Shown here one piece after another: positions 27,429 through 36,806 of a DNA stretch of 64,000 bases (positions within the stretch are counted from its first letter, which is position 1; every line of letters begins with the position of its first letter). Source of the stretch: Agrobacterium vitis (GTDB lineage Bacteria; Pseudomonadota; Alphaproteobacteria; Rhizobiales; Rhizobiaceae); NCBI RefSeq assembly GCF_013337045.2, contig NZ_CP118259.1, forward strand, positions 3,754,209 to 3,818,208, read 5' to 3'. Both the position numbers and the translations under genes were made by a program. The notes under the pieces are model-generated. The model was given only the letters and a program-made list of their open reading frames with translations, ran no database searches and was not told the origin of the DNA.

Positions 27429-28124
27429 TCAAGAGAAAGCGGCCTGCATTTCGGCGAGAATGACCTGGGTTGCGGCTCTCGGATCGTCTGCCTTGACGAT
27501 GGGGCGGCCAACAACCAGGTGGCTGGAGCCAGCATGGATGGCGTCTGCTGGCGTCATCACCCGTTTCTGGTCACCGGCATCGGTGCCAGCGGGGCGGATG
27601 CCTGGCGTAACAATGGCCATATCGGAGCCAACAATAGCGCGCACAGCCTGTGCTTCCTGCGCTGAGCAGACAATACCGCCCATGCCTTTTTCTTTTGCCT
27701 GGGCGGCCCGCTTCAAAACCAGCGACCGTGCATCGCCCTGATAACCGGCATCGGTGAGATCCTGGTCATCCATCGAGGTTAAGACGGTCACGCCAAGCAG
27801 GCAGAGACCTGACCCTTGCGCTGCTTCCACGGCTGCTTGCATCGCCTTCGGATAGGCATGCAGCGTCAGCATGGTCATGCCCATGCGGACAATATTTTCC
27901 ACTGCCGAGGCGACGGTATTGTCAATATCGAGCAGCTTCATATCCAGAAAGACTTTCTTGCCACTTTGGGCGAGGTCCTTGGCAAATTCCAGCCCGCCTG
28001 CGAAGGCCAGTTGATAGCCGATCTTGTAGAAGGTCACGTCTTCGGCCAGCGTCGAGACCAGTTTTTCCGCCTCAGCGACGGTGGCGACGTCAAGCCCCAC
28101 GATCAAACGATTGCGCGCATCCAT
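27429..28124 (-). CDS. pyrF: Orotidine 5'-phosphate decarboxylase
   Basis: A 231-residue TIM-barrel enzyme starting [19 protein letters not shown]. The catalytic tetrad region is [19 protein letters not shown] (DxKxxDI). The phosphate-gripper region near the end is [24 protein letters not shown] and the segment [14 protein letters not shown] follows. It makes UMP from OMP, the final step of de novo pyrimidine synthesis. ATG 28124 overlaps the stop of the upstream phosphatase gene by one base (TGATG), so the two are co-translated. It converges on the beta-helix gene with only 19 bp between the stops. Confidence 0.97.
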   Translation of the reverse strand: MDARNRLIVGLDVATVAEAEKLVSTLAEDVTFYKIGYQLAFAGGLEFAKDLAQSGKKVFLDMKLLDIDNTVASAVENIVRMGMTMLTLHAYPKAMQAAVEAAQGSGLCLLGVTVLTSMDDQDLTDAGYQGDARSLVLKRAAQAKEKGMGGIVCSAQEAQAVRAIVGSDMAIVTPGIRPAGTDAGDQKRVMTPADAIHAGSSHLVVGRPIVKADDPRAATQVILAEMQAAFS

Positions 28125-28711
28125 CAACGATCTCCCTGCCAGGTTTCCATGGCGGTCCAGTCGCATGTGACGGTCAGATCCGCAAGAGTGAAGCAGAAGA
28201 GATTGCCGCCGCCCGGCGGTTGATCGCCGCTTCGGCTAATCGGCTGGCCTTGCAGGTGACATTTCAACAGGGTTCCGACGCCGCCGTGACCGATGAAGGC
28301 GATAGGAACAGCCGGATCGTGGCTGCCAAGAACATCCTGAATCGCTCCGACAATCCGGGCCTGCGCATCGATGGCCCGTTCCCAGCCGCAAAAACTCTCC
28401 TCAGGATAGGCAAAGAACCAGTCCGCCGCCTTTTCAAACTCCGGCGGGGTCAGAAAGCCGGTCGCGGAGCGGTCGTTTTCATGCATGGTCTCGATCTGTT
28501 CGACACCGATATTGGCCGCACCCGCCAGGATCGCCGCTGTTTCCACGGCCTTGGTCTCGGCGCTGCTGACGATGCGGCCAAGCTGGCGCACCCAGGCGGC
28601 CTCAGCCGTCCTGCGGGTCCGTTCCTGCCCCATGTCGGACAGTCCCCATTGCGGCACCGGCACGTCCGGGTCGATCCGGACCTGCGGATGGGTGATGTAG
28701 ACAGCAAACAT
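28124..28711 (-). CDS. Histidine-phosphatase-fold protein with altered RHG motif
   Basis: A 195-residue protein of the phosphoglycerate-mutase-like fold starting [14 protein letters not shown]. The family motif near the N terminus, normally RHG, reads THP: the His is present but the Arg and Gly are not. The second catalytic His is present in [11 protein letters not shown], and [14 protein letters not shown] matches the 'LTxxGxxQA' region. It may have weak or altered phosphatase activity. It lies 13 bp after pmtA and overlaps pyrF, so the three form an operon pmtA-phosphatase-pyrF. Confidence 0.82.
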   Translation of the reverse strand: MFAVYITHPQVRIDPDVPVPQWGLSDMGQERTRRTAEAAWVRQLGRIVSSAETKAVETAAILAGAANIGVEQIETMHENDRSATGFLTPPEFEKAADWFFAYPEESFCGWERAIDAQARIVGAIQDVLGSHDPAVPIAFIGHGGVGTLLKCHLQGQPISRSGDQPPGGGNLFCFTLADLTVTCDWTAMETWQGDR

Positions 28712-28724
28712 GTCTTGGGTCTCT

Positions 28725-29318
28725 TTAGCGGCGGCGATAGATCCAGAGCTGGGCTGGTGGAATATTGCGGACCACGAAATCGAAATGCTGGATGAAATAG
28801 CTGCCGCCCTTGGCGATGATCGGCGACATCGGTCCGTAGGAAATCTGCATGACGGGCCGTCCATGCGGCATGCGGTCCAAAAGGTCCTCCAGCAGCCGGA
28901 TGCGCTCCTGCATCGGGAAGTTCAGGAGCGGCATGGCGGAAATCACGCAGTCAAAGGACAGGCCGGACAGCGGGCCCAGCGTCTTTTCCAGGTTGAAGGC
29001 GTCACCGTGGACAAAATTGACGCCGGGGATCGTCTGGGTCAGGTGCCGGTGGAAGTCGGCGGAATATTCGACAGACACCAGTTTCTCCGGCTTGATGCCA
29101 CGTGCCAGGATCGCCTTGGTGATCACGCCGGTTCCCGGTCCCAGTTCCAGCACCGGCAACCCGCTTTCCGGCGTGATGATGCTGGCCATGCGCCGGGCAG
29201 TAATGGTGGAGGTCGGCACGATGGCGCCCACCAGCTTCGGCCCCTGCATCATGCCCTTGAAGAAACGGATTTCCTCGTCGAACTTCTTTTCCAGCCGTTG
29301 CTTCAGGTTGAGCTTCAT
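28725..29318 (-). CDS. pmtA: Phosphatidylethanolamine N-methyltransferase
   Basis: A 197-residue SAM methyltransferase closely resembling Agrobacterium PmtA in length and layout. It starts MKLNLKQRLEKKFDEE, an amphipathic helix that binds the membrane in the characterised enzyme. The SAM motif is VLELGPGTGVITKAIL, followed by VSVEYSADFHRHL and FDCVISAMPLLNFP. It methylates phosphatidylethanolamine three times to phosphatidylcholine on the inner face of the cytoplasmic membrane. GGAG lies about 10 bases before the ATG. Phosphatidylcholine matters for plant interaction in Agrobacterium and rhizobia (known for the family). Confidence 0.93.
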   Translation of the reverse strand: MKLNLKQRLEKKFDEEIRFFKGMMQGPKLVGAIVPTSTITARRMASIITPESGLPVLELGPGTGVITKAILARGIKPEKLVSVEYSADFHRHLTQTIPGVNFVHGDAFNLEKTLGPLSGLSFDCVISAMPLLNFPMQERIRLLEDLLDRMPHGRPVMQISYGPMSPIIAKGGSYFIQHFDFVVRNIPPAQLWIYRRR

Positions 29319-29504
29319 TCGCAGTCATCTCCTAAAAAGATATGCTGCGCCGATCATGGGCGCATAATCGGCATGTTGATGCGATTTGTCGCGAAAACAA
29401 GACAAAATGGCGCGCATGTGAAAATTTTGTGTCTGACCCAAGTCGGATGGCGCTGCAAAAGACGCGGGCCAGCCAGTTCTTTTCGGGGCAGGATGCAACA
29501 GAAA

Positions 29505-29533
29505 CGCCGTCCCGCGTGGCAGACGGGACGGCG
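29505..29533 (-). terminator. Terminator of dnaN
   Basis: CGCCGTCCCG (29505-29514) pairs with CGGGACGGCG (29524-29533) over 10 bp with a 9-nt loop. On the minus strand it follows the dnaN stop by 26 bases and precedes GTTTCTG. Confidence 0.7.
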
Positions 29534-29559
29534 CTCGATTGAGGGCAGAGACGGAGAGC

Positions 29560-30678
29560 CTAAACGCGCATCGGCATCAGCACGTAGAGCGCATCGTCAC
29601 CGGCCGTATCGCGGATCAGGGTCGGCGATCCGGCGTCGGCCAGAAGGAAAATCGCTTCTTCGCCGGAGAGTTGCGCGGTGATGTCGAGCAGATATTTGGC
29701 GTTGAAGCCGATTTCCATCGCGTCGCTTTCGTAGCCTACGGCAACTTCCTCGGTAGCGCTGCCCGAATCCGGGTTGTTGACCGTCAGCATCAGATGGCCG
29801 TCGCCGATGGCGAGCTTCACCGCCCGGCCACGTTCCGACGAAATGGTGGACACACGGTCAACGGCGCGGGCGAAGGTCTGGCAATCGACCCGCATTTCCT
29901 TGTCATTGGCCTGGGGGATGACGCGCTGATAATCGGGGAAGGTGCCGTCGATCAGCTTCGAGGTCATGACGATCTCGCCGATATTGAAGCGGATCTTGGC
30001 ATCCGACACTTCGAGCGACACGGTGAGGTCGGGGTTATCGACCAGCTTCTGCAACTCGCCAACCGTTTTGCGCGGAATGATGATGCCTGGCATGCCTTCC
30101 GAACCCGAAGGTGCTTCCACGTCGGCGCGGGCCAGCCGGTGGCCATCGGTTGCGACGGCGCGCAGCTTCAACTTGCCATCGGCTTCAATCGTGTGGAGGT
30201 AAATGCCGTTCAGGTAATAGCGGGTTTCTTCCGTTGAGATCGCGAATTGGGTGCGATCGATCAGCATTTTCAGGTCCGAGGCTTTCAGCTTGAAGGAATG
30301 GCTGAAGCTGCCGGTGGTCAGGTCGGGAAAATCCTGCTCCGGCAGGCATTGCAGCGAGAATTTCGACCGCCCGGAGGCGACCGTCATGCTGGCGCCATCC
30401 GGATTGGTCGAGAGCAGCACTTCAGCGCCGTCCGACAATTTGCGGACGATTTCATAGAGCAGATGCGCGGGAACCGTGGTCGCACCGGCCTGCTCGATAT
30501 TGGCCGGGGTCGCTTCGGTCACTTCCAGATCGAGGTCGGTTGCCTTCATCGACAGGCTCTGGCCTTCGGCGCGCAGCAGCACGTTGGACAGGATCGGAAT
30601 GGTATTGCGCCGTTCGACCACCCGGTGAACATGGTTCAGGGACTTGAGAAGATTGGACCGTTCAAGAGTAATACGCAT
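29560..30678 (-). CDS. dnaN: DNA polymerase III beta subunit (sliding clamp)
   Basis: A 372-residue clamp protein, the standard length for alphaproteobacteria. It starts MRITLERSNLLKSLNHVHRV and includes VERRNTIPILSNVLL, typical of DnaN, and ends DDALYVLMPMRV, as clamps do. Three repeated clamp domains are expected to dimerise into a ring around DNA that tethers Pol III. Here dnaN is about 33 kb from the putative dnaA, as expected in rhizobia, where the two are not adjacent. The frame from 30843 is a non-conserved extension. The gene is divergent from rsmI, with 298 bp between them. Confidence 0.97.
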   Translation of the reverse strand: MRITLERSNLLKSLNHVHRVVERRNTIPILSNVLLRAEGQSLSMKATDLDLEVTEATPANIEQAGATTVPAHLLYEIVRKLSDGAEVLLSTNPDGASMTVASGRSKFSLQCLPEQDFPDLTTGSFSHSFKLKASDLKMLIDRTQFAISTEETRYYLNGIYLHTIEADGKLKLRAVATDGHRLARADVEAPSGSEGMPGIIIPRKTVGELQKLVDNPDLTVSLEVSDAKIRFNIGEIVMTSKLIDGTFPDYQRVIPQANDKEMRVDCQTFARAVDRVSTISSERGRAVKLAIGDGHLMLTVNNPDSGSATEEVAVGYESDAMEIGFNAKYLLDITAQLSGEEAIFLLADAGSPTLIRDTAGDDALYVLMPMRV

Positions 30679-30976
30679 CGACGCTGCCACTTTCGACCTG
30701 TGCGATCCGGCATTCGGGATCGGCTTGCCTTGATCCGGGCGATTGTGCCCGGCTTTATTCGGACGGGCAAAATGGCAGCAAAGACGATCAAAATGCAAGG
30801 GCCTGCCGTCTTTTGGCACGTCTTGGTCGAGGCTTTCCACCACAGATCACGCTCCTTGGCGTGCAGGGGCGCTTGCGGGGGGGGCCTGCCTCGCCCATAA
30901 CAAGGGCAGGCCATGCATGTCATGCGCCTGAGTGGACTGGTCCGGCCAAGGACTATCCGAATGAAGCGAGAATGGG
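30679..30976. other. Divergent dnaN/rsmI intergenic region
   Basis: A 298-nt gap between the divergent dnaN and rsmI starts. It must hold both promoters. I see no strong palindrome, no GANTC cluster and no credible small gene. Confidence 0.5.
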
Positions 30977-31897
30977 ATGAGTGCCGTGGCAGAGACTGTG
31001 AACACGCCGGATGACGGGCAGAAAAGTTTCCGGCTGCATGATCGCCCGGTCACGGCCCGGCCAATCGAGCCGGCGCTCTATCTGGTGGCAACCCCGATCG
31101 GCAATCTCTCCGACATCACGCTGCGGGCTCTGGAAGTGCTGGCCGGAGCCGATGTTCTGGCCTGCGAGGATACCCGCGTCACCCGCGTGCTTCTGGACCG
31201 CTATGGTATCACCACCCGTCCCTATGCCTATCACGAATATAATGCCGAGGAGGTCGGACCGAAGCTGATCGAGGCGCTGGCGTCAGGCAAATCCGTGGCG
31301 CTGGTGTCCGATGCGGGGACGCCGCTGGTCTCCGATCCGGGATATCGGCTGGCGAAGCTTGCCATCGAGGCGGGGCTGCGGGTCGTGCCTTTGCCGGGGC
31401 CATCAGCGCCGCTTGCAGCCCTGGTCGGCTCCGGCCTGCCCAACGATGCCTTCCTGTTTGCGGGCTTTCTGCCCACCAAGGACAAGGCCCGCCGTGACCG
31501 GCTGGCGCAATGGGCGGCAACACCGGCAACGCTGATCTTCTTTGAATCGCCGCATCGGATCGGCGCGACCCTTGCCGCCGCTCGCGAGGTGCTGGGCGCG
31601 GAGCGCAGCGCCTGCGTCTGCCGCGAATTGACCAAGACATTCGAAGAATTCCGGCGCGGCACTCTGGCAGAATTATCCGACTGGTACGATGACGAGCGCC
31701 AGGTCAAGGGTGAAATCGTGCTGGTGGTCGGGCCGCCGCTTCCCTCCGGCCCGCCGGATGCCGCCGATGTTGACCGGTTGCTGGTGCAGCTCGCGCAAAC
31801 CTTGCCGACAGCGGGGGCGGCAACTGAGGCCGCCCGCCAGACCGGCCTGCCGCGTAAGGATCTCTATCAGCGCCTGCTGGAGTTGAAGGCCGGGTGA
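30977..31897 (+). CDS. rsmI: 16S rRNA (cytidine-1402 2'-O)-methyltransferase
   Basis: A 306-residue tetrapyrrole-methylase-fold protein. After a short variable start it has LYLVATPIGNLSDITLRAL and VLACEDTRVTRVLLDRYGI, then ALVSDAGTPLVSDPGYRL and FLFAGFLPTK, all diagnostic for RsmI. The enzyme 2'-O-methylates C1402 in the 16S rRNA decoding centre. The C-terminal RsmI HTH-like domain ends TGLPRKDLYQRLLELKAG. Its stop overlaps the GTG start of yraN by 4 nt (GTGA). Alternative starts exist within the first 20 residues; 30977 (MSAVAETVN) is reasonable. Confidence 0.96.
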   Translation: MSAVAETVNTPDDGQKSFRLHDRPVTARPIEPALYLVATPIGNLSDITLRALEVLAGADVLACEDTRVTRVLLDRYGITTRPYAYHEYNAEEVGPKLIEALASGKSVALVSDAGTPLVSDPGYRLAKLAIEAGLRVVPLPGPSAPLAALVGSGLPNDAFLFAGFLPTKDKARRDRLAQWAATPATLIFFESPHRIGATLAAAREVLGAERSACVCRELTKTFEEFRRGTLAELSDWYDDERQVKGEIVLVVGPPLPSGPPDAADVDRLLVQLAQTLPTAGAATEAARQTGLPRKDLYQRLLELKAG

Positions 31898-32280
31898 GGG
31901 TTCAGGAAAAAAGGCCGAAAGACCCATCCGGCGCAGCGCGCAAGCGAGCCGAGCGGCGTGGCCGCTGGTCGGAATATCTGGCGGCTGCCTATCTGCTGTC
32001 GAAGGGCTATCGGATCATCGCATTGCGTTACAAAACCCGCTCAGGCGAAATCGACCTTATCGTTCGGCGCGGCGATCTGGTCGTGCTGGTCGAGGTCAAG
32101 GCGCGCGCCACGCAGCAATCGGCCGTCGATGCAGTGAGTTTTGAGAGCCAGCGCCGCATTCGAGCTGCCGGAGATCTCTGGCTGTGCCGCCAGCCGGATG
32201 CCAGCCGACTGTCAATCCGCTGCGACATTGTCGCGGTCGTGCCCTGGCGCTGGCCCCGGCACTTTTCTGGTGCTTTTTGA
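31894..32280 (+). CDS. UPF0102/YraN family protein
   Basis: A 128-residue protein with a GTG start overlapping rsmI. The core SEYLAAAYLLSKGYRIIALRY and SGEIDLIVRRGDLVVLVEVKAR matches YraN, whose fold resembles Holliday-junction resolvases and restriction endonucleases; the E..D..ExK nuclease-like residues are retained. No activity has been proven. The rsmI-yraN pairing is widely conserved, suggesting a housekeeping role. In other rhizobia gshB often follows, but here ugpBAEC and a cupin gene come between. Confidence 0.93.
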   Translation: MRVQEKRPKDPSGAARKRAERRGRWSEYLAAAYLLSKGYRIIALRYKTRSGEIDLIVRRGDLVVLVEVKARATQQSAVDAVSFESQRRIRAAGDLWLCRQPDASRLSIRCDIVAVVPWRWPRHFSGAF

Positions 32281-32348
32281 GGGTACATTACCCCTAAATA
32301 TATTGGGTATTTTAGCCGGCTTTCATTTTCCTGGCCAATATGACTGTG

Positions 32349-32377
32349 CTGTCATAAAACATTCAATTCTCTGTCAT
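32349..32377 (+). promoter_or_regulatory. Pho box upstream of ugpB
   Basis: Three 7-nt half-sites with 4-nt spacers, 11-bp period: CTGTCAT (32349-32355), CATTCAA (32360-32366) and CTGTCAT (32371-32377). The first and third match the PhoB consensus half-site perfectly. A possible -10 (CACTAA, 32385-32390) follows. This fits PhoB activation of ugp under phosphate limitation. Confidence 0.85.
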
Positions 32378-32427
32378 CTTGGCTCACTAAGGGCATGCTC
32401 ACCCCAGATTGGCGGAGAGGATCTACC

Positions 32428-33726
32428 ATGTTCAAAAAGCTTTCGATGGCGGCACTGGCCGTGACCGTCTCGACCACATCATCATTTGCCGCAACCAATA
32501 TCAGCTGGTGGCACGGCATGGGTGGCCGCAACGGCGAAGTCATCAATGAATTGTCGCAGAAGTTCAACGCTGCCCAAGGCGAATGCGTTCTGACGCCGGT
32601 GTCGAAGGGCTCCTACGAAGAAGCTCTCGCTGCCGGTATCGCTGCTTTCCGCTCGCACGATCAGCCCAACATTCTTCAGGTTTTCGATGCTGGCTCCGCC
32701 ACGATCATCAACGCCAAGGGTGCGACCATTCCAGCGGAAGATCTGCTGTTGAAGGCCGGTTACAAGTTTGACCGCAGCGCTTTCATTGAAGGCGTGCGCT
32801 ACTTCTACGCCGATAAGACCGGCAAGTTCGTTGGCATGCCGTTCAATTCTTCGGCGCCTATTCTCTATATCAACACCGAAGCCCTGAAAAAGGCTGGAGT
32901 TGAAGCACCAAAGACCTGGGAAGAGTTTGAAGCCATTGCGCCAAAGCTGAAGGCTGCCGGTTATATTCCGCTGGTTCAGTCGCAGTTGACATGGGAATTC
33001 ACCGAGAACTTCTTCTCGCGCAACAACATCCAGTTTGCTTCGAACAACAATGGTTATGACGGTCTTGCCGGCACCACCATCAATGTGACCGATCCAAACC
33101 ATGTGATGATGTATGACAAGCTGAAGGCCTGGAAGGACGAAGGTTACTTCGCCTATTACGGTGCAGGCTGGAACGACAACCAGAAGCCTTTTGAAGAAGG
33201 TAAGGTTGCTCTGTGGGTTGGTTCTTCCGGCTCGTTCGGTGGTTTGCAGAAGACGGCTTCCATGCCTTTTTCGGCAACCTTCCTGCCTTACTGGGGCTCG
33301 ATCAAGGGTGCAGGCGTGCATAGCTTCATCGGCGGCGCTGCCCTATATGCCATGTCCGGCAAGACGGAAGCTGAAAACAAGTGCACAGCTGCTTTCTTCA
33401 ACTTCCTGACCTCGCCTGACATCCAGAAATTCTATCACCAGTCCACCGGTTATGTTGCCATCACCACGGCTGCCTACGAGCTGACCAAGAAGGAAGGCTA
33501 TTACGAGAAGAACCCGGTTGCCGAAGTGGGCATCAAGCAGCTGTCGCTGCCGGGCGCTGAGTGGGACAAGGGCTATCGCCTTGGTTTCTACCCACAGATC
33601 CGCTCTGTAATGGAGCGCGAATACAACAAGATCTTCTCAGGCGAAGTCACGCCAAAGGCGGCGATGGAAACCATCAAGAAGGAAGCGGACGAAATCCTGG
33701 CACGCTTTGCCAAGACCGCAGGCTGA
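32428..33726 (+). CDS. ugpB: sn-Glycerol-3-phosphate ABC transporter, periplasmic binding protein
   Basis: A 432-residue solute-binding protein of family 1 with a signal peptide (MFKKLSMAALAVTVSTTSSF, cleavage near FAA). The mature start NISWWHGMGGRNGEVINELSQ and the segments GSYEEALAAGIAAFR and GMPFNSSAPILYINTEAL are typical of UgpB. It delivers glycerol-3-phosphate (or glycerophosphodiesters) to UgpAE. GGAGAGG lies seven bases upstream of the ATG. It heads the ugpBAEC operon, under a Pho box. Codon use is biased to common codons, as for a highly expressed protein (by eye). Confidence 0.95.
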   Translation: MFKKLSMAALAVTVSTTSSFAATNISWWHGMGGRNGEVINELSQKFNAAQGECVLTPVSKGSYEEALAAGIAAFRSHDQPNILQVFDAGSATIINAKGATIPAEDLLLKAGYKFDRSAFIEGVRYFYADKTGKFVGMPFNSSAPILYINTEALKKAGVEAPKTWEEFEAIAPKLKAAGYIPLVQSQLTWEFTENFFSRNNIQFASNNNGYDGLAGTTINVTDPNHVMMYDKLKAWKDEGYFAYYGAGWNDNQKPFEEGKVALWVGSSGSFGGLQKTASMPFSATFLPYWGSIKGAGVHSFIGGAALYAMSGKTEAENKCTAAFFNFLTSPDIQKFYHQSTGYVAITTAAYELTKKEGYYEKNPVAEVGIKQLSLPGAEWDKGYRLGFYPQIRSVMEREYNKIFSGEVTPKAAMETIKKEADEILARFAKTAG

Positions 33727-33753
33727 TACCTTAAAACTCCGGACATGATGTCT

Positions 33754-33779
33754 CCCGGAGGCGATCCATCGCCTCCGGG
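33754..33779 (+). terminator. Attenuating hairpin between ugpB and ugpA
   Basis: CCCGGAGGCGAT (33754-33765) and ATCGCCTCCGGG (33768-33779) form a perfect 12-bp inverted repeat, followed by GTTTGCTTT. It lies 28 bases after ugpB and 24 before ugpA. It probably gives partial termination or 3'-end protection, letting the binding protein exceed the membrane subunits. Confidence 0.65.
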
Positions 33780-33802
33780 GTTTGCTTTGAAAGGTTGCCG
33801 CG

Positions 33803-34684
33803 ATGAAGCGTGTCCAGTTCAACTCGCGATTTCTGCCCTATTTCTTCCTGGCTCCGCAGTTCTGCATCGTGGCCATCTTCTTCTATTGGCCGGCGGTGCA
33901 GGCCATCCAATCGTCCTTTTACATCGAAGATCCCTTCGGCTTTGGCGCGACCTTTGTAGGGTTTGCCAATTATACCGATATGCTGAGCTCTCCAGAATAT
34001 CGAAAAATCGCGCTGTTTACGCTGTGCTTCAGTGTTGTGGTGACGTTTTTGGTGCTGTCCATCGGAACCGTGCTCGCCGTCAAGGCTGATGCCGTCATTC
34101 GTGGACAATCGGCTTACAAGACCCTGTTGATCGTCGTCTATGCCATCGCGCCGCCAGTGGCCGGGTTGATCGGCATGATGTTCTTCGACCAGCATATCGG
34201 TCCATTCGTGAAATTCGTGGCGCTGTTTGGCTGGGACATGAAGGTCGGTCTGAATTATTTCGACACCGCCTTTGCCATGGTGGCCATCGCCGTGTGGAAC
34301 CAGATTCCCTACAATTTCATCTTCATTCTCTCCGGCCTTCAGGGCATTCCGGCCTCGGTGCGCGAAGCCGCCACATTGGATTGCCGCTCCGGCACGCGCC
34401 GGTTCTGGACCGTGACCATGCCGCTTTTGACACCAACGGCGTTTTTCCTGCTGGTCGTCAACATGACCTATTCGCTGTTCGATACGTTTGCGGTGATCGA
34501 CGTGATCGTCAAGGACAAGGCGGCGGATAACCCGATCACCTTGGTCTACAAGGTCTATCTCGATGGCTTCCGCGGCAATGACATCGGCTCTTCTTCCGCG
34601 CAGTCGGTGATCCTGATGGTCGTCGTGCTGGTTTTGACAATGATCCAGTTCCGCTTCATCGAGCGGCGCGTCCATTACGGTTGA
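33803..34684 (+). CDS. ugpA: Glycerol-3-phosphate ABC transporter permease UgpA
   Basis: A 293-residue MalF-type permease with about six membrane helices (FFLAPQFCIVAIFFYWPAV first). The EAA loop that docks on UgpC reads REAATLDCRSGTRRFWTVTMP. The segment SFYIEDPFGFGATFVGFANY matches UgpA. It forms the inner-membrane channel with UgpE. It lies after the attenuating hairpin and 10 bp before ugpE, within the operon. Confidence 0.95.
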   Translation: MKRVQFNSRFLPYFFLAPQFCIVAIFFYWPAVQAIQSSFYIEDPFGFGATFVGFANYTDMLSSPEYRKIALFTLCFSVVVTFLVLSIGTVLAVKADAVIRGQSAYKTLLIVVYAIAPPVAGLIGMMFFDQHIGPFVKFVALFGWDMKVGLNYFDTAFAMVAIAVWNQIPYNFIFILSGLQGIPASVREAATLDCRSGTRRFWTVTMPLLTPTAFFLLVVNMTYSLFDTFAVIDVIVKDKAADNPITLVYKVYLDGFRGNDIGSSSAQSVILMVVVLVLTMIQFRFIERRVHYG

Positions 34685-34694
34685 GGAGAAGACC

Positions 34695-35537
34695 ATGTAT
34701 AAAACCAAACTCTTCGACCATGTCATTCTGATCATCGGCGTGATCATGATGATCGGCCCGCTGGTGGTGGCTTTTGCTACCTCCTCCCATACGGCCGCCG
34801 AAATCCACCAGAAGGGCCTGATGCTCTCCATGGGCGGGCATCTGGGCGAGACCTATCACAAGGTATTGTTTGCCCAGACCGGCTTTAACGGCAAGGTCAC
34901 GGGTCTCAGCATGCTGCTCAATTCGCTGATCCTCGGCCTTGGCTTTGCCATCGGCAAGATCGTGCTGTCGATGATGGCGGCTTACGCCATTGTCTATTTC
35001 CGCTTCCGCTTTGCCACGCTGGCCTTCTGGATCATCTTCACCACGCTGCTGTTGCCGCTGGAAGTGCGGATCATCCCCTCTTACAAGGTGGCGAGTGATC
35101 TGGGCCTTTTGAACTCCTACACAGGCCTGATCCTGCCATTGCTGGCGTCTGCCACGGGGACTTTCTTCTTCCGGCAGTTTTTCAAATCCGTGCCCGAAGA
35201 ATTGCTGGAAGCGGCCCGCATCGACGGTGCCGGTCCGTTCAAATTCCTGATCGATATTTTGATCCCACTGTCGCGCACGATGATTGCGGCGGTGTTCATC
35301 ATCATGTTCGTCTATGGCTGGAATCAGTATCTCTGGCCCATGCTGATGACCACGGACGAGAGTTTCTACACGCTGATGCGCGGTATCAAGCAGATCCTTC
35401 AGGTCTGGGTGGGCGCACAAATTCCCGATTATAACGAAGCCTTTGCCATGGCCGTGCTCGCTATGCTGCCCCCGATTATTATCGTGGTGGTGTTCCAGAG
35501 CTGGTTCATCAAGGGTCTCACCGAAACCGACAAGTAA
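34695..35537 (+). CDS. ugpE: Glycerol-3-phosphate ABC transporter permease UgpE
   Basis: A 280-residue MalG-type permease with six predicted helices. The EAA loop is [25 protein letters not shown], here seen as [13 protein letters not shown]. The start [18 protein letters not shown] and the segment [20 protein letters not shown] are typical of UgpE. It pairs with UgpA. GAGGAG precedes ATG 34695 by five bases, and ugpC follows after 11 bp. Confidence 0.95.
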   Translation: MYKTKLFDHVILIIGVIMMIGPLVVAFATSSHTAAEIHQKGLMLSMGGHLGETYHKVLFAQTGFNGKVTGLSMLLNSLILGLGFAIGKIVLSMMAAYAIVYFRFRFATLAFWIIFTTLLLPLEVRIIPSYKVASDLGLLNSYTGLILPLLASATGTFFFRQFFKSVPEELLEAARIDGAGPFKFLIDILIPLSRTMIAAVFIIMFVYGWNQYLWPMLMTTDESFYTLMRGIKQILQVWVGAQIPDYNEAFAMAVLAMLPPIIIVVVFQSWFIKGLTETDK

Positions 35538-35548
35538 AGGACAGTCCC

Positions 35549-36655
35549 ATGGCTTCCATCGATATCAATCAGGTCTCGAAAATCTATGACGGCGGTGTGC
35601 GTGCGGTCAACAGCGTCGACATCCAGATCAATGACGGCGAATTCATCGTGCTGGTCGGCCCTTCCGGCTGTGGCAAATCGACATTGCTGCGCATGGTGGC
35701 TGGGCTGGAAAGCATATCCGAGGGCGTGGTGCGCATTGGTGACCGGGTGGTCAACACGGTTGAACCGGCGGACCGCGACATTGCCATGGTTTTCCAGAGC
35801 TACGCGCTCTACCCGCATATGACCGTGCGGCAGAACCTGGCCTATGGCCTGAAGAACCGTAAGACGCCGAAGGCGGAAATCGAGGCCCGGGTGGCCGAGG
35901 CCGCCCGGATGCTGGAACTGCAACCCTATCTGGATCGCAAGCCCAAGGCACTGTCCGGCGGCCAGCGCCAGCGCGTTGCCATGGGCCGCGCCATCGTGCG
36001 CAAACCGGCCGTTTTCCTGTTCGATGAGCCGTTGTCCAATCTCGATGCCAAGCTGCGCGTCTCCATGCGCGTCGAGATCCGCAAGCTGCAACGCCGGCTT
36101 GGCACGACATCGATCTATGTGACGCATGACCAGCTGGAAGCCATGACGCTGGCAGACCGGCTGGTGGTGTTGAACGGCGGCCGGATCGAGCAGATTGGTA
36201 CGCCGCTCGAAGTCTATCACGCGCCCGCCTCGACCTTTGTCGCCAGCTTCATCGGCTCTCCCGCCATGAACCTGGTCACTGGCCGCCTGGATGGCAATCG
36301 TCTGTCGCTCTGGCCCGTCAGCTTCACCTTCGAGGGCGAAACCGATTATCGCGGCGAAGTGACGATCGGTCTTCGGGCCGAAGATCTGACAGTGGCCGCT
36401 CCTGGCCAGCCTTATCTGCCGTTCCGGGTCGATTATGTGGAAGAACTGGGTGCCGTCCGTCTCGTGCACGGTTTTGTCGGCGATCAGGCGATTTGCGCCT
36501 CGCTGCCGGTTTCGACCGTCCTGTCCAACGAGATGCGGCTGGGGGTCGATCCGCAAAAATTCCATTTCTTCGATCGGGAAGGCCGCCGTCTTGCTCTGCC
36601 CTTTGCCACCGCAAAGATGACCTTCGGGGCTCAGGCTGAGACGGTAGAGGCCTGA
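35549..36655 (+). CDS. ugpC: Glycerol-3-phosphate ABC transporter ATPase UgpC
   Basis: A 368-residue CUT1-type ABC ATPase. Walker [11 protein letters not shown]-loop [10 protein letters not shown], signature [14 protein letters not shown], Walker [15 protein letters not shown] and switch His [13 protein letters not shown] are all intact. The C-terminal regulatory TOBE domain starts around residue 240 ([11 protein letters not shown]). In E. coli UgpC is controlled by phosphate and PhoU-like signals through this domain; whether this applies here is unknown. It is the last ugp gene. Confidence 0.95.
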   Translation: MASIDINQVSKIYDGGVRAVNSVDIQINDGEFIVLVGPSGCGKSTLLRMVAGLESISEGVVRIGDRVVNTVEPADRDIAMVFQSYALYPHMTVRQNLAYGLKNRKTPKAEIEARVAEAARMLELQPYLDRKPKALSGGQRQRVAMGRAIVRKPAVFLFDEPLSNLDAKLRVSMRVEIRKLQRRLGTTSIYVTHDQLEAMTLADRLVVLNGGRIEQIGTPLEVYHAPASTFVASFIGSPAMNLVTGRLDGNRLSLWPVSFTFEGETDYRGEVTIGLRAEDLTVAAPGQPYLPFRVDYVEELGAVRLVHGFVGDQAICASLPVSTVLSNEMRLGVDPQKFHFFDREGRRLALPFATAKMTFGAQAETVEA

Positions 36656-36806
36656 CAAGCTGGTCGGCCCACGCCATTGTCAGCGAGAGCCGATTGTCCT
36701 TTTCCTCTTTACCGGTTTCCTGGGCAAACGCTAAAATGCATGTGACTGGATTAACCCGAATTTGATAGAAGTCTCATAAAATTACGGGACTTCACGGGGG
36801 ACATCT

